Part shown: one piece after another, positions 7,075 to 15,576 of the stretch
Layout of the letters: every line of letters begins with the position of its first letter
How positions within the stretch are numbered: position 1 is the stretch's first letter
Assembly: GCF_003854275.1 (NCBI RefSeq)
Contig: NZ_QTQP01000032.1
Coordinates: 25,140 to 89,139, forward strand
DNA length: 64,000 bases
Reading direction: 5' to 3'
DNA from: Burkholderia sp. Bp8963
GTDB lineage: Bacteria; Pseudomonadota; Gammaproteobacteria; Burkholderiales; Burkholderiaceae
Translations under genes and position numbers: made by a program
The notes under the pieces: model-generated
Told to the model about the DNA's origin: nothing
Seen by the model: only the letters and a program-made list of their open reading frames with translations
Database searches by the model: none

Positions 7075-10000
7075 ATGGCGATGGCTGAGGAATTCAAGGT
7101 ACTTCCCGACTACGCGGAGCTGTTCTGCCGGTCGAACTTCTCGTTCCTGCATGGCGCGTCACATGCGGAGGAACTGGTCGAGCGTGCGGTGGAGCTTGGC
7201 TACCGTGGTATCGCGATCACCGACGAATGCTCGCTCGCGGGCGCGCCGCGGATGCATGTCGCGGCGAAGGCGAAAGGGCTGCCGCTGATTGTCGGCGCGT
7301 ACTTCGACGTGACGCCGGACGACGTCGCGCCCGGCCACGATCCGGGCCCCGGCGCGTTCGGGCTCGTGCTGCTCGCGCAGAACCGCGAGGGCTACGGCAA
7401 CCTGTCGGAACTGATCTCGTGGCGGCGGATGGCATCGCCGAAGGGCACGTACAGGCTGACGCCGCGAATGTTGTCGAGACCGCCCGAAGAATTCGCGCAC
7501 CTGCGCGGGGTGCCGGACTGCTTCGCGATCCTCGTTCCCGCGTACCCGGTGCGCGCGGATGTGCTCGATGCGCAGGTCGCGTGGTTTCGCGCGACGTTCG
7601 GCGAGCGCGCGCGGCTCGGGCTCGTGCAACTGCAGCGCGCGCTCGACGGCATGCAGCGCGAGGAGATTCGTGCGGCCGGCGCGCGGCGTGAAGTGCGCGT
7701 CGTCGCGCTCGGCGATGTGACGATGCATCGACGCTCGTGCAAGCCGTTGCAGGACACGATGACGGCGATCCGGCTCGGGATGCCGGTTTCGGAGTGCGGG
7801 TATGCACTCGCGCCGAACGCGGAGCAGCATTTGCGCTGGCGGCAGCAGATCGCGCAGTTGTTTTCGCCAGACGAGATCGCGCAGACGTGCGCGATTCTCG
7901 ATGCGTGTCATTTCGAGCTCGACACGCTGCGCTACGAGTATCCCGACGAGATCGTGCCGAGCGGGCATACGCCGACGAGCTATCTGAAACAGGAAACCGA
8001 GGCCGGGGCAGCCGAGCGCTATCCGCAGGGTATTCCGGAGAAAGTGGCGAAGCAGATCCGGCATGAGCTCGACCTGATCGCAAGGCTGAACTACGAACCG
8101 TTCTTCCTGACCGTCTACGACATCGTCAAATACGCGCGCAGCCGGAACATCCTGTGCCAGGGCCGGGGCTCGGCGGCGAATTCGGTCGTCTGTTACTGCC
8201 TCGGCATCACCGAGGTGAATCCCGAACAGAGCACGATGCTGTTCGAGCGCTTCATCAGCGAGGAGCGCGGCGAGCCGCCCGACATCGACGTCGACTTCGA
8301 GCACCAGCGCCGGGAAGAAGTGATTCAGCATATCTACGCAAAGTATGGCAAGAATCGCGCGGCGCTCGCGGCCGCCGTCTCGACGTATCGCCCCCGTGGC
8401 GTGTTGCGCGAAACCGGCAAGGCGCTCGGCGTCGATCCGATGCTGATCGACCGCGTCGCGAAGGCGCATCGCTGGTTCGACGGCAGCCGCGACTTGCTTC
8501 AGCAGTTCGCGACGACCGGGCTCGATCCTGCTACGCCGCTGATCCGCACGTGGGCCGAGCTCGCTGCGCGCCTGCTGAACTTCCCGCGTCACCTGTCGCA
8601 ACACTCGGGCGGCTTCGTGATCAGTCGCGGCAAGCTCACGCGGCTCGTGCCCGTCGAGAACGCGGCGATGGACGGGCGGCGCGTGATCCAGTGGGACAAG
8701 GACGATCTCGAATCGCTCAAGCTGATGAAGGTCGACGTGCTCGCGCTCGGCATGCTGTCGGCGCTGCATCGCGCGTTCGACCTGCGCACCGCGTGGCGTG
8801 GGGCACCGGAGGACGGCGAGCCGTTCACGCTGAAACACATTCCGCAGGATGACGAAGCGACCTACGACATGATCTGCCGCGCCGACACGGTCGGTGTGTT
8901 CCAGATCGAATCGCGCGCGCAGATGTCGATGCTGCCGCGCTTGCGGCCGCGCACTTATTACGATCTGGTGATCGAGGTTGCGATCGTGCGGCCGGGGCCG
9001 ATCCAGGGCGGCGCTGTGCATCCCTATCTGAAACGGCGGCAGGGGATCGAGAAGGTCAGCTATCCGAAGGAGGACCTGAAGCCCGCGCTCGAACGCACGC
9101 AGGGCGTGCCGATCTTCCAGGAACAGGTGATGCAGATCGCGATGATCGCGGCCGGCTTCACGCCCGGCGAGGCCGACGAGCTGCGCCGCGCGATGGCCGC
9201 ATGGAAGCGCAAGGGCAATCTCGAGAAGTATCACCGCAAGATCGTCGACGGCATGCGCGAGCGCGACTATCCGCCAGAATTCGCCGAACAGATCTTCGAG
9301 CAGATCAAGGGCTTCGGCGATTACGGTTTTCCCGAGAGCCACGCGGCGAGCTTTGCCAAACTGGCCTACGCCAGCAGCTGGCTCAAATGCCACGAACCGG
9401 CGATCTTTCTCGCCGCGCTGCTGAACAGCCAGCCGATGGGGTTCTATCCGCCGTCGCAACTCGTGCAGGATGCGAAGCGGCACGGTGTGCAGGTCCTGCC
9501 GATCGATGCGACGCAAAGCGGCTGGGATGCGTCGCTCGAAGCGCTGCCGGGTCAGCCGCCTCCATACGGACAGCCCGCCGTGCGGCTCGGCCTGTCGCTC
9601 GTGCGCGGCCTCGGCGAAGCCGCCGCGCGCCGGATCGAAGCCGCGCGCGCGGCCGGCCCGTTCGACAACGTCGATGCGCTCGCGCGCCGTGCGCAGCTCG
9701 AACGCCGCGACCTCGAAGCGCTCGCCGCCGCGAACGCGCTCGCGACGCTCGCCGGCCATCGCCGCGATGCGCTGTGGCAGGCGGTGGCCGCGGCGCCGGA
9801 CCGCGACCTGCTCGCGGCCGCGCCGATCGACGAGCCCGAGCGGCCCGCGCTCGGCGCGCCGTCGGAGGCCGACGATATCCTCGCCGACTACCACACGACG
9901 GGCCTCACGCTGAACCGCCATCCCGTCGCGCTGCTGCGGCCCGCGCTGCGCGCGCGGCGGCTGTCGTCCGCGGCAGAACTGCATGACCGTCCCGATGGCC

Positions 10001-10281
10001 GGCTCGCGCGCGCCTGCGGGCTCGTGACTGCCCGGCAGATGCCGGGCACCGCGAAGGGCACGATGTTCATGACGCTCGAGGACGAAACGGGCTGCGTGAA
10101 CCTCATCGTCCGGCCCGAGCTGCTCGCGCGGCAGCGCCGCGAGACGCTCGATTCGCGGCTGCTCGCGGCGTCGGGCGTGTGGCAGGTCGCGAGCGACGTG
10201 CGGCACCTCGTCGTGCAGCATTTCGAGGACCTGACGCCGCTGCTCGGCGGCCTGCGCACGTCGAGCCGCGAGTTCCACTGA
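7075..10281 (+). CDS. dnaE2: DnaE2, error-prone DNA polymerase III alpha subunit
   Basis: A 1068-residue C-family polymerase that carries out mutagenic translesion synthesis within the ImuA-ImuB-DnaE2 system. The N-terminal PHP domain starts S-N-F-S-F-L-H-G-A-S-H-A-E-E-L. The polymerase core has G-R-G-S-A-A-N-S near residue 360, the acidic P-D-I-D-V-D-F at about 400 and the family's H-L-S-Q-H-S-G-G-F-V. The C-terminal third has the helix-hairpin-helix and OB-fold (A-C-G-L-V-T-A-R-Q-M-P). It lacks the long C-terminal tau-binding extension of replicative DnaE and has DnaE2 length. It starts on the base after the imuB stop (ATG-GCG-ATG offers two nearby starts) and ends 6 bases from the convergent hpnL. 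Confidence 0.94.
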   Translation: MAMAEEFKVLPDYAELFCRSNFSFLHGASHAEELVERAVELGYRGIAITDECSLAGAPRMHVAAKAKGLPLIVGAYFDVTPDDVAPGHDPGPGAFGLVLLAQNREGYGNLSELISWRRMASPKGTYRLTPRMLSRPPEEFAHLRGVPDCFAILVPAYPVRADVLDAQVAWFRATFGERARLGLVQLQRALDGMQREEIRAAGARREVRVVALGDVTMHRRSCKPLQDTMTAIRLGMPVSECGYALAPNAEQHLRWRQQIAQLFSPDEIAQTCAILDACHFELDTLRYEYPDEIVPSGHTPTSYLKQETEAGAAERYPQGIPEKVAKQIRHELDLIARLNYEPFFLTVYDIVKYARSRNILCQGRGSAANSVVCYCLGITEVNPEQSTMLFERFISEERGEPPDIDVDFEHQRREEVIQHIYAKYGKNRAALAAAVSTYRPRGVLRETGKALGVDPMLIDRVAKAHRWFDGSRDLLQQFATTGLDPATPLIRTWAELAARLLNFPRHLSQHSGGFVISRGKLTRLVPVENAAMDGRRVIQWDKDDLESLKLMKVDVLALGMLSALHRAFDLRTAWRGAPEDGEPFTLKHIPQDDEATYDMICRADTVGVFQIESRAQMSMLPRLRPRTYYDLVIEVAIVRPGPIQGGAVHPYLKRRQGIEKVSYPKEDLKPALERTQGVPIFQEQVMQIAMIAAGFTPGEADELRRAMAAWKRKGNLEKYHRKIVDGMRERDYPPEFAEQIFEQIKGFGDYGFPESHAASFAKLAYASSWLKCHEPAIFLAALLNSQPMGFYPPSQLVQDAKRHGVQVLPIDATQSGWDASLEALPGQPPPYGQPAVRLGLSLVRGLGEAAARRIEAARAAGPFDNVDALARRAQLERRDLEALAAANALATLAGHRRDALWQAVAAAPDRDLLAAAPIDEPERPALGAPSEADDILADYHTTGLTLNRHPVALLRPALRARRLSSAAELHDRPDGRLARACGLVTARQMPGTAKGTMFMTLEDETGCVNLIVRPELLARQRRETLDSRLLAASGVWQVASDVRHLVVQHFEDLTPLLGGLRTSSREFH

Positions 10282-10287
10282 CGCGCG

Positions 10288-11376
10288 CTAGCGCGGCTCA
10301 CCCGGCTCGTGCGCGTGCAGCGTGTCCCGGCTCGCGAGACCGCTGCGGTGCCCGGACACGGCGGCAAGCCGCCAGACCAGCAGCCCCGGAACGTAAAACA
10401 ACAGATCGCGCACGCGTCGCGACGCCGCCAGCGCGAGACAGGTCGGCGGATCGAAACCGATCAGGCCGCCGATCAGCACGAAGCCGCCTTCCTGCACACC
10501 GAGGCCGCCCGGCATCAGGAACGCAGCGCTGCTGACGAACTGGATCAGCGCCTCGATCACGAGCGCCTGCACGAACGTCGGATGCGCGCCGAGAAAGTGG
10601 AGCGCGATCCATATCTCGAGTGCGTATCCCGCGAACTGCAGCGTTTGCCAGATCGCGAGATAGGACACGATCACATCCGTCTTGCGCCACAGCAGCCGGA
10701 TCGTCAGATCGGTACGCGCCGATTCGCCGACGAGCGCATAGACCTTGCCGCTCGTCACGTGGTTGATCGCGCGCATCGTGCGCTCGAAAGGCCGAAGGTG
10801 CTGAACCAGTGCGAACAGCAGCAGCAACGGCGCCAGCGCGGCCACGCCGAGCGCGAGCTGCGCGGCGGCGTGAGCGATGCCGGACGGCACGTTCCAGAGC
10901 ACGTAGCCGAGCGCGGCAAGTGCAAACACCAGCTGGCTGATCAGCGTGAGCTGCATGTCGACGACGAGGCTCGCCGCCGCCGTCGCCGGCCGCACGCCCA
11001 TGCGCCGGAGCAGGCCGAACGACGCGATCTCGCCGCCGATCCGCGCGACCGGCAGCAAGCCGTTGATCGATTCGCGGATCCACACGAGCCTCAGCATGGC
11101 CGCGAAGGCGGGCCGGCGCGCACCGCGTATCAGCATCCGCCAGTCCCACGCGTTCGCCAGCATCGGCAGGATGTGAGCCAGCGCCGCGAGCGCCAGCCCG
11201 GCGCCAGCGGTCTGCAGTCGATGCAGGATATCCAGCGGATGCGAGCGCCAGATCAACCATCCCGCGATCGCCAGCCCGACGAGTGCCGCTGCCCGCCCGG
11301 AATGCCGGGCCCACGTGTCGCGTCGCAGGCGCGCCGCTTCGGCGCCCGTGCCGCGCCGGAAGGTCCGGCGGATCAC
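10288..11376 (-). CDS. hpnL: HpnL-type membrane protein (UPF0104, hopanoid-associated)
   Basis: A 362-residue integral membrane protein of the lysylphosphatidylglycerol-synthase transmembrane (UPF0104) family with around eight hydrophobic helices. Motifs include R-E-S-I-N-G-L-L-P-V-A-R-I-G-G-E near residue 85 and the late M-P-G-G-L-G-V-Q-E-G-G, both typical. It lacks the catalytic synthase domain. Its start overlaps the end of hpnI by four bases (ATGA), so the pair is co-translated; that neighbour supports the hopanoid (HpnL) assignment over a generic flippase. HpnL is linked to localisation or transport of extended hopanoids in other bacteria. The biochemical role is unproven. Confidence 0.8.
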   Translation of the reverse strand: MIRRTFRRGTGAEAARLRRDTWARHSGRAAALVGLAIAGWLIWRSHPLDILHRLQTAGAGLALAALAHILPMLANAWDWRMLIRGARRPAFAAMLRLVWIRESINGLLPVARIGGEIASFGLLRRMGVRPATAAASLVVDMQLTLISQLVFALAALGYVLWNVPSGIAHAAAQLALGVAALAPLLLLFALVQHLRPFERTMRAINHVTSGKVYALVGESARTDLTIRLLWRKTDVIVSYLAIWQTLQFAGYALEIWIALHFLGAHPTFVQALVIEALIQFVSSAAFLMPGGLGVQEGGFVLIGGLIGFDPPTCLALAASRRVRDLLFYVPGLLVWRLAAVSGHRSGLASRDTLHAHEPGEPR

Positions 11377-12638
11377 GGCTCACCTGCCTTGGACAGCAGT
11401 CCGTGCCGGTCGACGCGAAAGCGCGTCCCGCGCCAAATGACGTGCGACGAGAAGAAGCTCGCGACGAACACCGCGAACTGAACGAGATCGGACAGCGGCA
11501 GCACGGCCCGGTCGGCGAACGGCTGCGCGATCGCCCGGTCGGTTTGCCACTTGAGCGCGAAGCGCGCGAGCAGCGCCATGCCGGCGAGCCCCCACGCGTG
11601 CGGCGCGCCGCCGGACGCGAGCGCCGCGAGCAGCGCGAACGGCAGCGGATGCATCAGCGCGGAGCCGAGATGCCCAAGCCGGTCAGCCGCGCGGATCGTT
11701 CGGCTCCAGCGCAGCTCATGAAGGAACAGTTCGCGGAACGTCGTCTCGACGCAGGCGTGTCCAACGAGTGTCGGCGGAATCGCGACGCTCGCGCCAATGC
11801 CGCGAACGGCTTCGCCGAGCGCATGATCCTCGGCCAGGTGATGCGCGAACTGCGCGAGACCGCCGATCTCGTCGAGCGTCGCGCGCGTAATCGCGATGGT
11901 CTGCCCGAAGCAGGGGCGCGCGAGACCGGCCGCGAGGCCCGTGACGACGCCGGGCAGGAACAGGTAATTCGTCGATGCCGCGGCCGCGCGCGGCCAGAAC
12001 CCCGGTGCGCACATGCCGCGGTACACGCAGGTGACGAGGCCGACGCCCGGCTGCTGCAGCGCGCCGACGATCTGGCGCAACGTGTCGGGGCCGATCCGCA
12101 CATCGCTGTCCGCGAAGCACAGCACGTCGTGCTCCGCCTGTTCGAGCATGTTGACGAGGTTGCCGATCTTCCGGTTCGGACCGTACAGGCGCGCGTCCGC
12201 GACGATCGTCACATGGGCATCGGGATAGCGCGCCCGCAGCGCGTCGACCGCGGTCAACGCGACGTCCTTCGCGTCGTGCACGCCGAACAGATACTGGACC
12301 GGGCCGGGATAGTCGTGTTCGAAGAAGCTCGCGAGATGCTCCTCGAGATGCCATTCGTCGCCGTGCAGCGGCTTCACGATCGTGATGGCGGGAAAGCGCT
12401 CGGGCACGATCGTGTCGCGCGCGAAAAAGCGGCTGACGAGACATGCCGCGATCAGCGTGTAGACGATGCCGAACAGCGCGGCGAACGCAAACAGGTCGGC
12501 AATGGGCGCGAGCAGCGCGCCGACGCCGAGCGTCATCCCCGTGAACGCGGCCGCTGCGATCGCGACCGCCCCCGCTACCAGCGCCGCGCCGCCCGCGCGA
12601 ACGCTGCCGCCTTGCATTCCTGCGTGCGATCCGTTCAT
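11373..12638 (-). CDS. hpnI: HpnI, hopanoid glycosyltransferase (ceramide-glucosyltransferase-like)
   Basis: A 421-residue membrane-linked glycosyltransferase with two N-terminal hydrophobic segments, a GT2/GT21-like catalytic domain and C-terminal membrane helices. The catalytic domain has V-K-P-L-H-G-D-E, F-A-D-S-D-V-R (metal and sugar-nucleotide binding), and the H-H-L-A-E-D...R-W-S-R-T block that resembles the Q/R-x-x-R-W motif of ceramide glucosyltransferase. HpnI adds N-acetylglucosamine to bacteriohopanetetrol in the pathway to the hopanoid cyclitol ether. The later enzymes HpnK and HpnJ are not beside it. The ATG at 12638 overlaps the stop of a small upstream ORF in an ATGA, and the gene's own end overlaps hpnL. 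Confidence 0.85.
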   Translation of the reverse strand: MNGSHAGMQGGSVRAGGAALVAGAVAIAAAAFTGMTLGVGALLAPIADLFAFAALFGIVYTLIAACLVSRFFARDTIVPERFPAITIVKPLHGDEWHLEEHLASFFEHDYPGPVQYLFGVHDAKDVALTAVDALRARYPDAHVTIVADARLYGPNRKIGNLVNMLEQAEHDVLCFADSDVRIGPDTLRQIVGALQQPGVGLVTCVYRGMCAPGFWPRAAAASTNYLFLPGVVTGLAAGLARPCFGQTIAITRATLDEIGGLAQFAHHLAEDHALGEAVRGIGASVAIPPTLVGHACVETTFRELFLHELRWSRTIRAADRLGHLGSALMHPLPFALLAALASGGAPHAWGLAGMALLARFALKWQTDRAIAQPFADRAVLPLSDLVQFAVFVASFFSSHVIWRGTRFRVDRHGLLSKAGEP

Positions 12639-12769
12639 CGTGCGTCGTCCGTCGGCGGGATCGTTATCGTCGCCCCGTCCGGCAGAACGGGGCCGGAGGT
12701 GCAGCAGGGGGCGGCGGCGATGCGCGCGGCGCACGGCTTGAGGTCGGTGAAGGCGTCGTCGTCGGACAT
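12635..12769 (-). CDS. Small ORF (44 codons) translationally coupled to hpnI
   Basis: An ORF of 44 codons starting M-S-D-D-D-A-F-T-D-L-K-P-C and ending in an ATGA overlap with the hpnI start, the same overlap type used between hpnI and hpnL. It is not a protein I recognise. The frame stays open upstream to 12838 without another ATG, so it could also be the 3' end of an eroded gene. It has no clear ribosome-binding site. A Cys pair (P-C-C-T) lies mid-way. The exact overlap is the main argument that it is real. Confidence 0.4.
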   Translation of the reverse strand: MSDDDAFTDLKPCAARIAAAPCCTSGPVLPDGATITIPPTDDAR

Positions 12770-13147
12770 GAATTCGATCGTCGTGAGAAACGTGACGAGG
12801 AGCGATTCTCGTCCGACATGCGTGTCGACCGTGTGTCACGGACCGGTGAGGTCGAAGCGGTGCGGTCGATGCGGAACCGGTCGAGCCGTCCGCCCGGGAT
12901 GACCCGCATGCGTCGCGAACAGTCGGATGAAAGCAATATTTGCCGACGTGCGCGAACCATGCCAGTCGGCCAAATTGGTTCTATTCTGGTCTCGTTGCCA
13001 CGCTTCGTAACCCGACTGCCAGTTCGCCTGAACGGCCCCTTTGCATACCGATCCGGGTAAATCCCTACCCCGGAGTTCTTTGTAAACAAAGGATTTATCG
13101 CAACTAAAACGCTTGATGGGCAAGGCTTTCGGCGATTTTAGCGACGT
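12770..13147. other. Gene-poor region between hopanoid and nag operons
   Basis: About 380 bases with no ORF of convincing composition. GC content falls towards 13060-13200. It presumably contains the hopanoid promoter on the minus strand, but none is clear. Confidence 0.5.
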
Positions 13148-13173
13148 TAATACCAGTTCGTTGACTGGTATTA
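13148..13173 (+). promoter_or_regulatory. Palindromic operator of the nag operon (GntR-type candidate)
   Basis: TAATACCAGT (13148-13157) and ACTGGTATTA (13164-13173) are perfect 10-base inverted arms around TCGTTG. The right arm overlaps the -35 box of the nag promoter, so binding would repress. The ACTGGT/ACCAGT half-sites resemble the TGGT...ACCA sites of GntR/HutC-type amino-sugar regulators. The regulator is inferred. Confidence 0.7.
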
Positions 13174-13188
13174 TTGTGGTTATATAAT
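13161..13188 (+). promoter_or_regulatory. Sigma-70 promoter of the nag operon
   Basis: TTGACT (13161-13166) and a consensus TATAAT (13183-13188) are 16 bases apart, in an AT-rich patch unlike the surrounding DNA. It overlaps the operator. It points to the nagA gene about 225 bases downstream. Confidence 0.75.
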
Positions 13189-13226
13189 TCGTTCACTCAA
13201 GACGGCCCGCGTCCGTCGCCGGACAT

Positions 13227-13316
13227 CGGCTACGGTGCCGACCAGCGCGTGATCGATTGACCGAAACGTATTGCCGCGACGACTACTACGCCTTCGTCGC
13301 CGAGTTGAAACGCTGA
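13227..13316 (+). pseudogene. 3' remnant of a GntR/UTRA-family regulator gene
   Basis: In one frame the codons just before the TGA at 13314-13316 read LTETYCRDDYYAFVAELKR, the pattern of the C-terminus of GntR/UTRA regulators that control N-acetylglucosamine genes (typically ...YxRGDxYxFVAEL-R). Nothing upstream encodes the DNA-binding or effector domain: only about 75 bases separate this tip from the promoter. In related nag operons (for example in Pseudomonas) the regulator is the first gene. I infer that most of the gene was deleted and only its 3' end was left. The 5' limit given is approximate. This rests on a short match and is not proven. Confidence 0.5.
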
Positions 13317-13414
13317 CGCAAGAGACTGTTCCGGCGCGCGCCAAGCGGCGTACGCTGCAGATTCTGCAAAGTGCGACGCGGCTGGCCGCGTCACCCGATC
13401 ATCAAGAGAACGTC

Positions 13415-14518
13415 ATGCTGACTGGCAACATCCTCACCCCCGACGGCTGGATCCACGGCTCGCTCGACTGCGAGAACGGCCGCATTACCGCGCTCGACGG
13501 CACGAGCGCCGATCCCGCGAAGAACGATGCGCCGTACATCCTGCCCGGCTTCATCGACCTGCACGTGCACGGCGGCGGCGGCGCCGACGTGATGGAAGGC
13601 GGCGACGCGATCGAGACGATCGCCCGCATGCACGCGCAGTACGGCACGACGAGCCTGCTCGCGACGACGATGACCGCGCCGCGCGACGAGCTGATGAAGG
13701 TCGTCGGCAACCTCGGCAGCATCGCGCGTTCGCGCACGCCGGGCGGCGCGCGCGTGCTCGGCGTGCACCTCGAAGGGCCGTACATCAACCCCGGCAAGCT
13801 CGGCGCGCAGCCGGACGCAGCCGTGTCGGCCGTGCTCGACGAAGTGCTGAAGTACCTGTCGATCGCGCCGATCCGCGTCGTCACGCTCGCGCCGGAAATC
13901 GCCGGCCACATCGAGATCATCGGCGAGATGGCCGCGCGCGGCGTGCGCGTGCAGCTCGGCCACTCGCTCGCGACCTACGACGACGCGGTCGCCGCGCTCA
14001 AGCACGGCGCGTGCGGCTTCACGCATCTGTTCAACGCGATGTCGCCGCTGCATCACCGCAACCCGGGCCTCGTCGGCGCGGCGCTCGCGCATGCCGAATA
14101 CGCGGAGATCATCCCCGACCTGCTGCACGTGCATCCGGGCGCGATCCGCGCGGCGCTGCGCGCGATCCCGCGCCTGTACGTCGTGACCGACAGCACGTCG
14201 GCCACCGGCATGCCCGACGGCGAATACCGGCTCGGCAGCCAGCACGTGACGAAGTGCCTCGGCGGCGTGCGGCTCGCCGACGGCACGCTCGCGGGCAGCA
14301 CGCTGACGATGGACCAGGCGCTGCGCAATCTCGTGTCGCTCGGCCTGCCGCTCGCCGACGTGTCGAACCGGATGTCGCGCTACGCGGCCGATTACCTCGG
14401 CATCGCCGATCGCGGCCACATCGCGCGCGGCGCATGGGCCGACCTCGTCGTGTTCGATCGCGACCTGAACCTCACCGCGACCTATGTCGAAGGAGAATCG
14501 ATTGTCGAATATGCTTAA
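13415..14518 (+). CDS. nagA: N-acetylglucosamine-6-phosphate deacetylase
   Basis: A 367-residue amidohydrolase that converts GlcNAc-6-phosphate to glucosamine-6-phosphate after PTS uptake. The metal-binding HxH is in P-G-F-I-D-L-H-V-H-G-G-G near residue 50; H-L-E-G-P-Y-I-N carries a metal/substrate Glu; G-H-S-L-A-T and the H-L-F-N-A-M-S-P-L-H-H-R block follow; and the catalytic Asp is in V-T-D-S-T-S-A-T-G-M. Length is normal. The ATG at 13415 follows AAGAGA. An in-frame ORF extends upstream to 13271, but that part has no family similarity and is rejected. It is the first intact gene of the nag operon and overlaps the SIS-domain gene. Confidence 0.95.
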   Translation: MLTGNILTPDGWIHGSLDCENGRITALDGTSADPAKNDAPYILPGFIDLHVHGGGGADVMEGGDAIETIARMHAQYGTTSLLATTMTAPRDELMKVVGNLGSIARSRTPGGARVLGVHLEGPYINPGKLGAQPDAAVSAVLDEVLKYLSIAPIRVVTLAPEIAGHIEIIGEMAARGVRVQLGHSLATYDDAVAALKHGACGFTHLFNAMSPLHHRNPGLVGAALAHAEYAEIIPDLLHVHPGAIRAALRAIPRLYVVTDSTSATGMPDGEYRLGSQHVTKCLGGVRLADGTLAGSTLTMDQALRNLVSLGLPLADVSNRMSRYAADYLGIADRGHIARGAWADLVVFDRDLNLTATYVEGESIVEYA

Positions 14519-15536
14519 CGAAGCGCGCGAGTCCGCGCAGGTCGTCGCCGCGCAGCTGGCCGACACCGCGCGCGTCGAAGCGCTCGCCGGCCAACTGATG
14601 GCGCATCCGCCGGCCGTCGCGCTGACGGTCGCGCGCGGCAGCTCGGACCATGCCGCCAGTTATTTCGCAAGCCTGACGATGAGCCGCCTCGGCGTGCCGG
14701 TCGCGTCGCTGCCGATGTCGGTTGCGACACTGCAGCAGGCGCCGCTGAAAGTGCAGGACCAGCTCGCGATCGCGTTCTCGCAGTCCGGCCAGAGCCCCGA
14801 TCTCGTCAACACGATGGCCGCGCTGCGCGAAGCGGGCGCGCGCACCGTCGCCGCCGCGAACGTGCTGCCGTCGCCGCTTGCCGACGCATGCGAGCACCCG
14901 TTGCCGCTGCTGGCCGGCCCCGAACTGTCGGTCGCGGCCACCAAGAGCTACATCGCGATGCTGTCGCTGTCCGCGCAGATCGTCGCATTCTGGCAGCGTG
15001 ACGCCGCGCTCGTGAGCGCGCTGCGCGGGCTGCCCGACGTGCTCGCGCAGGCGGGCGCGCTCGACTGGTCGCCGGCCGTCGCGGCGCTCGCCGACGTCGA
15101 ACGGATGATCGTGATCGGCCGCGGCCTCGGCCTCGCGATCGCGCAGGAAGCCGCGCTGAAGCTGAAGGAAACCTCCGGCATCCAGGCCGAGGCATTCTCG
15201 AGCGCCGAAGTCCGTCACGGCCCGATGGAGCTGATCGACCGCGACTACCCGCTGCTCGTGTTCGCGCCGCCGGGCCCCGAGCAGGCGGGCCTGCTGCAAC
15301 TCGCGGCCGACATGCGCGCGCGCGGCGCGGCGGTGCTGCTCGCGGCACCTGCAGGCACGCCCGGCATATCGGGTGTATCCGGCACCGTGCTGCCGCTCGC
15401 GCAGTCTGCCCATTCGGCGCTCGACCCGATCGCCGCCATTCTTTCGTTCTACGTGATGGCGGCGAATCTTGCCGTCGCGCGCGGCCGCAATCCCGACACG
15501 CCGCGCCACCTGAACAAAGTCACCGAAACGCATTGA
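14502..15536 (+). CDS. SIS-domain glucosamine-6-phosphate deaminase/isomerase (NagB-II/AgaS type)
   Basis: A protein with two sugar-isomerase (SIS) domains and no glutaminase domain, the isomerase-half-of-GlmS type that acts as a glucosamine-6-phosphate deaminase in nag operons lacking classical NagB. Motifs are A-R-G-S-S-D-H-A-A near residue 45, A-F-S-Q-S-G-Q-S-P-D-L near 85, and K-L-K-E-T-S-G-I-Q-A-E-A-F-S-S-A-E-V-R-H-G-P in the second domain, which carries the catalytic Glu. I place the start at TTG 14502 because AAGGAG at 14490-14495 is spaced exactly for it; ATGs at 14484 and 14511 are alternatives. It yields fructose-6-phosphate for glycolysis. Confidence 0.88.
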   Translation: MSNMLNEARESAQVVAAQLADTARVEALAGQLMAHPPAVALTVARGSSDHAASYFASLTMSRLGVPVASLPMSVATLQQAPLKVQDQLAIAFSQSGQSPDLVNTMAALREAGARTVAAANVLPSPLADACEHPLPLLAGPELSVAATKSYIAMLSLSAQIVAFWQRDAALVSALRGLPDVLAQAGALDWSPAVAALADVERMIVIGRGLGLAIAQEAALKLKETSGIQAEAFSSAEVRHGPMELIDRDYPLLVFAPPGPEQAGLLQLAADMRARGAAVLLAAPAGTPGISGVSGTVLPLAQSAHSALDPIAAILSFYVMAANLAVARGRNPDTPRHLNKVTETH

Positions 15537-15576
15537 TGAGCCGAGAACGCCGATGAGACGCGCCGAGGAGTCCCAG

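Noticed and set aside
7159..10278. A 1039-codon ORF antisense to dnaE2
   Set aside because: It mirrors dnaE2 codons; its product is Arg/His/Leu-rich and matches no family. It is a by-product of high-GC third positions.
12836..13123. A 95-codon minus-strand ORF in the hpn-nag intergenic region
   Set aside because: No family, no ribosome-binding site, and codon use unlike its neighbours; it overlaps other random frames.
13271..13414. A 48-residue N-terminal extension of NagA
   Set aside because: It lacks similarity to NagA and crosses the relic regulator end; the ATG at 13415 fits the family start.
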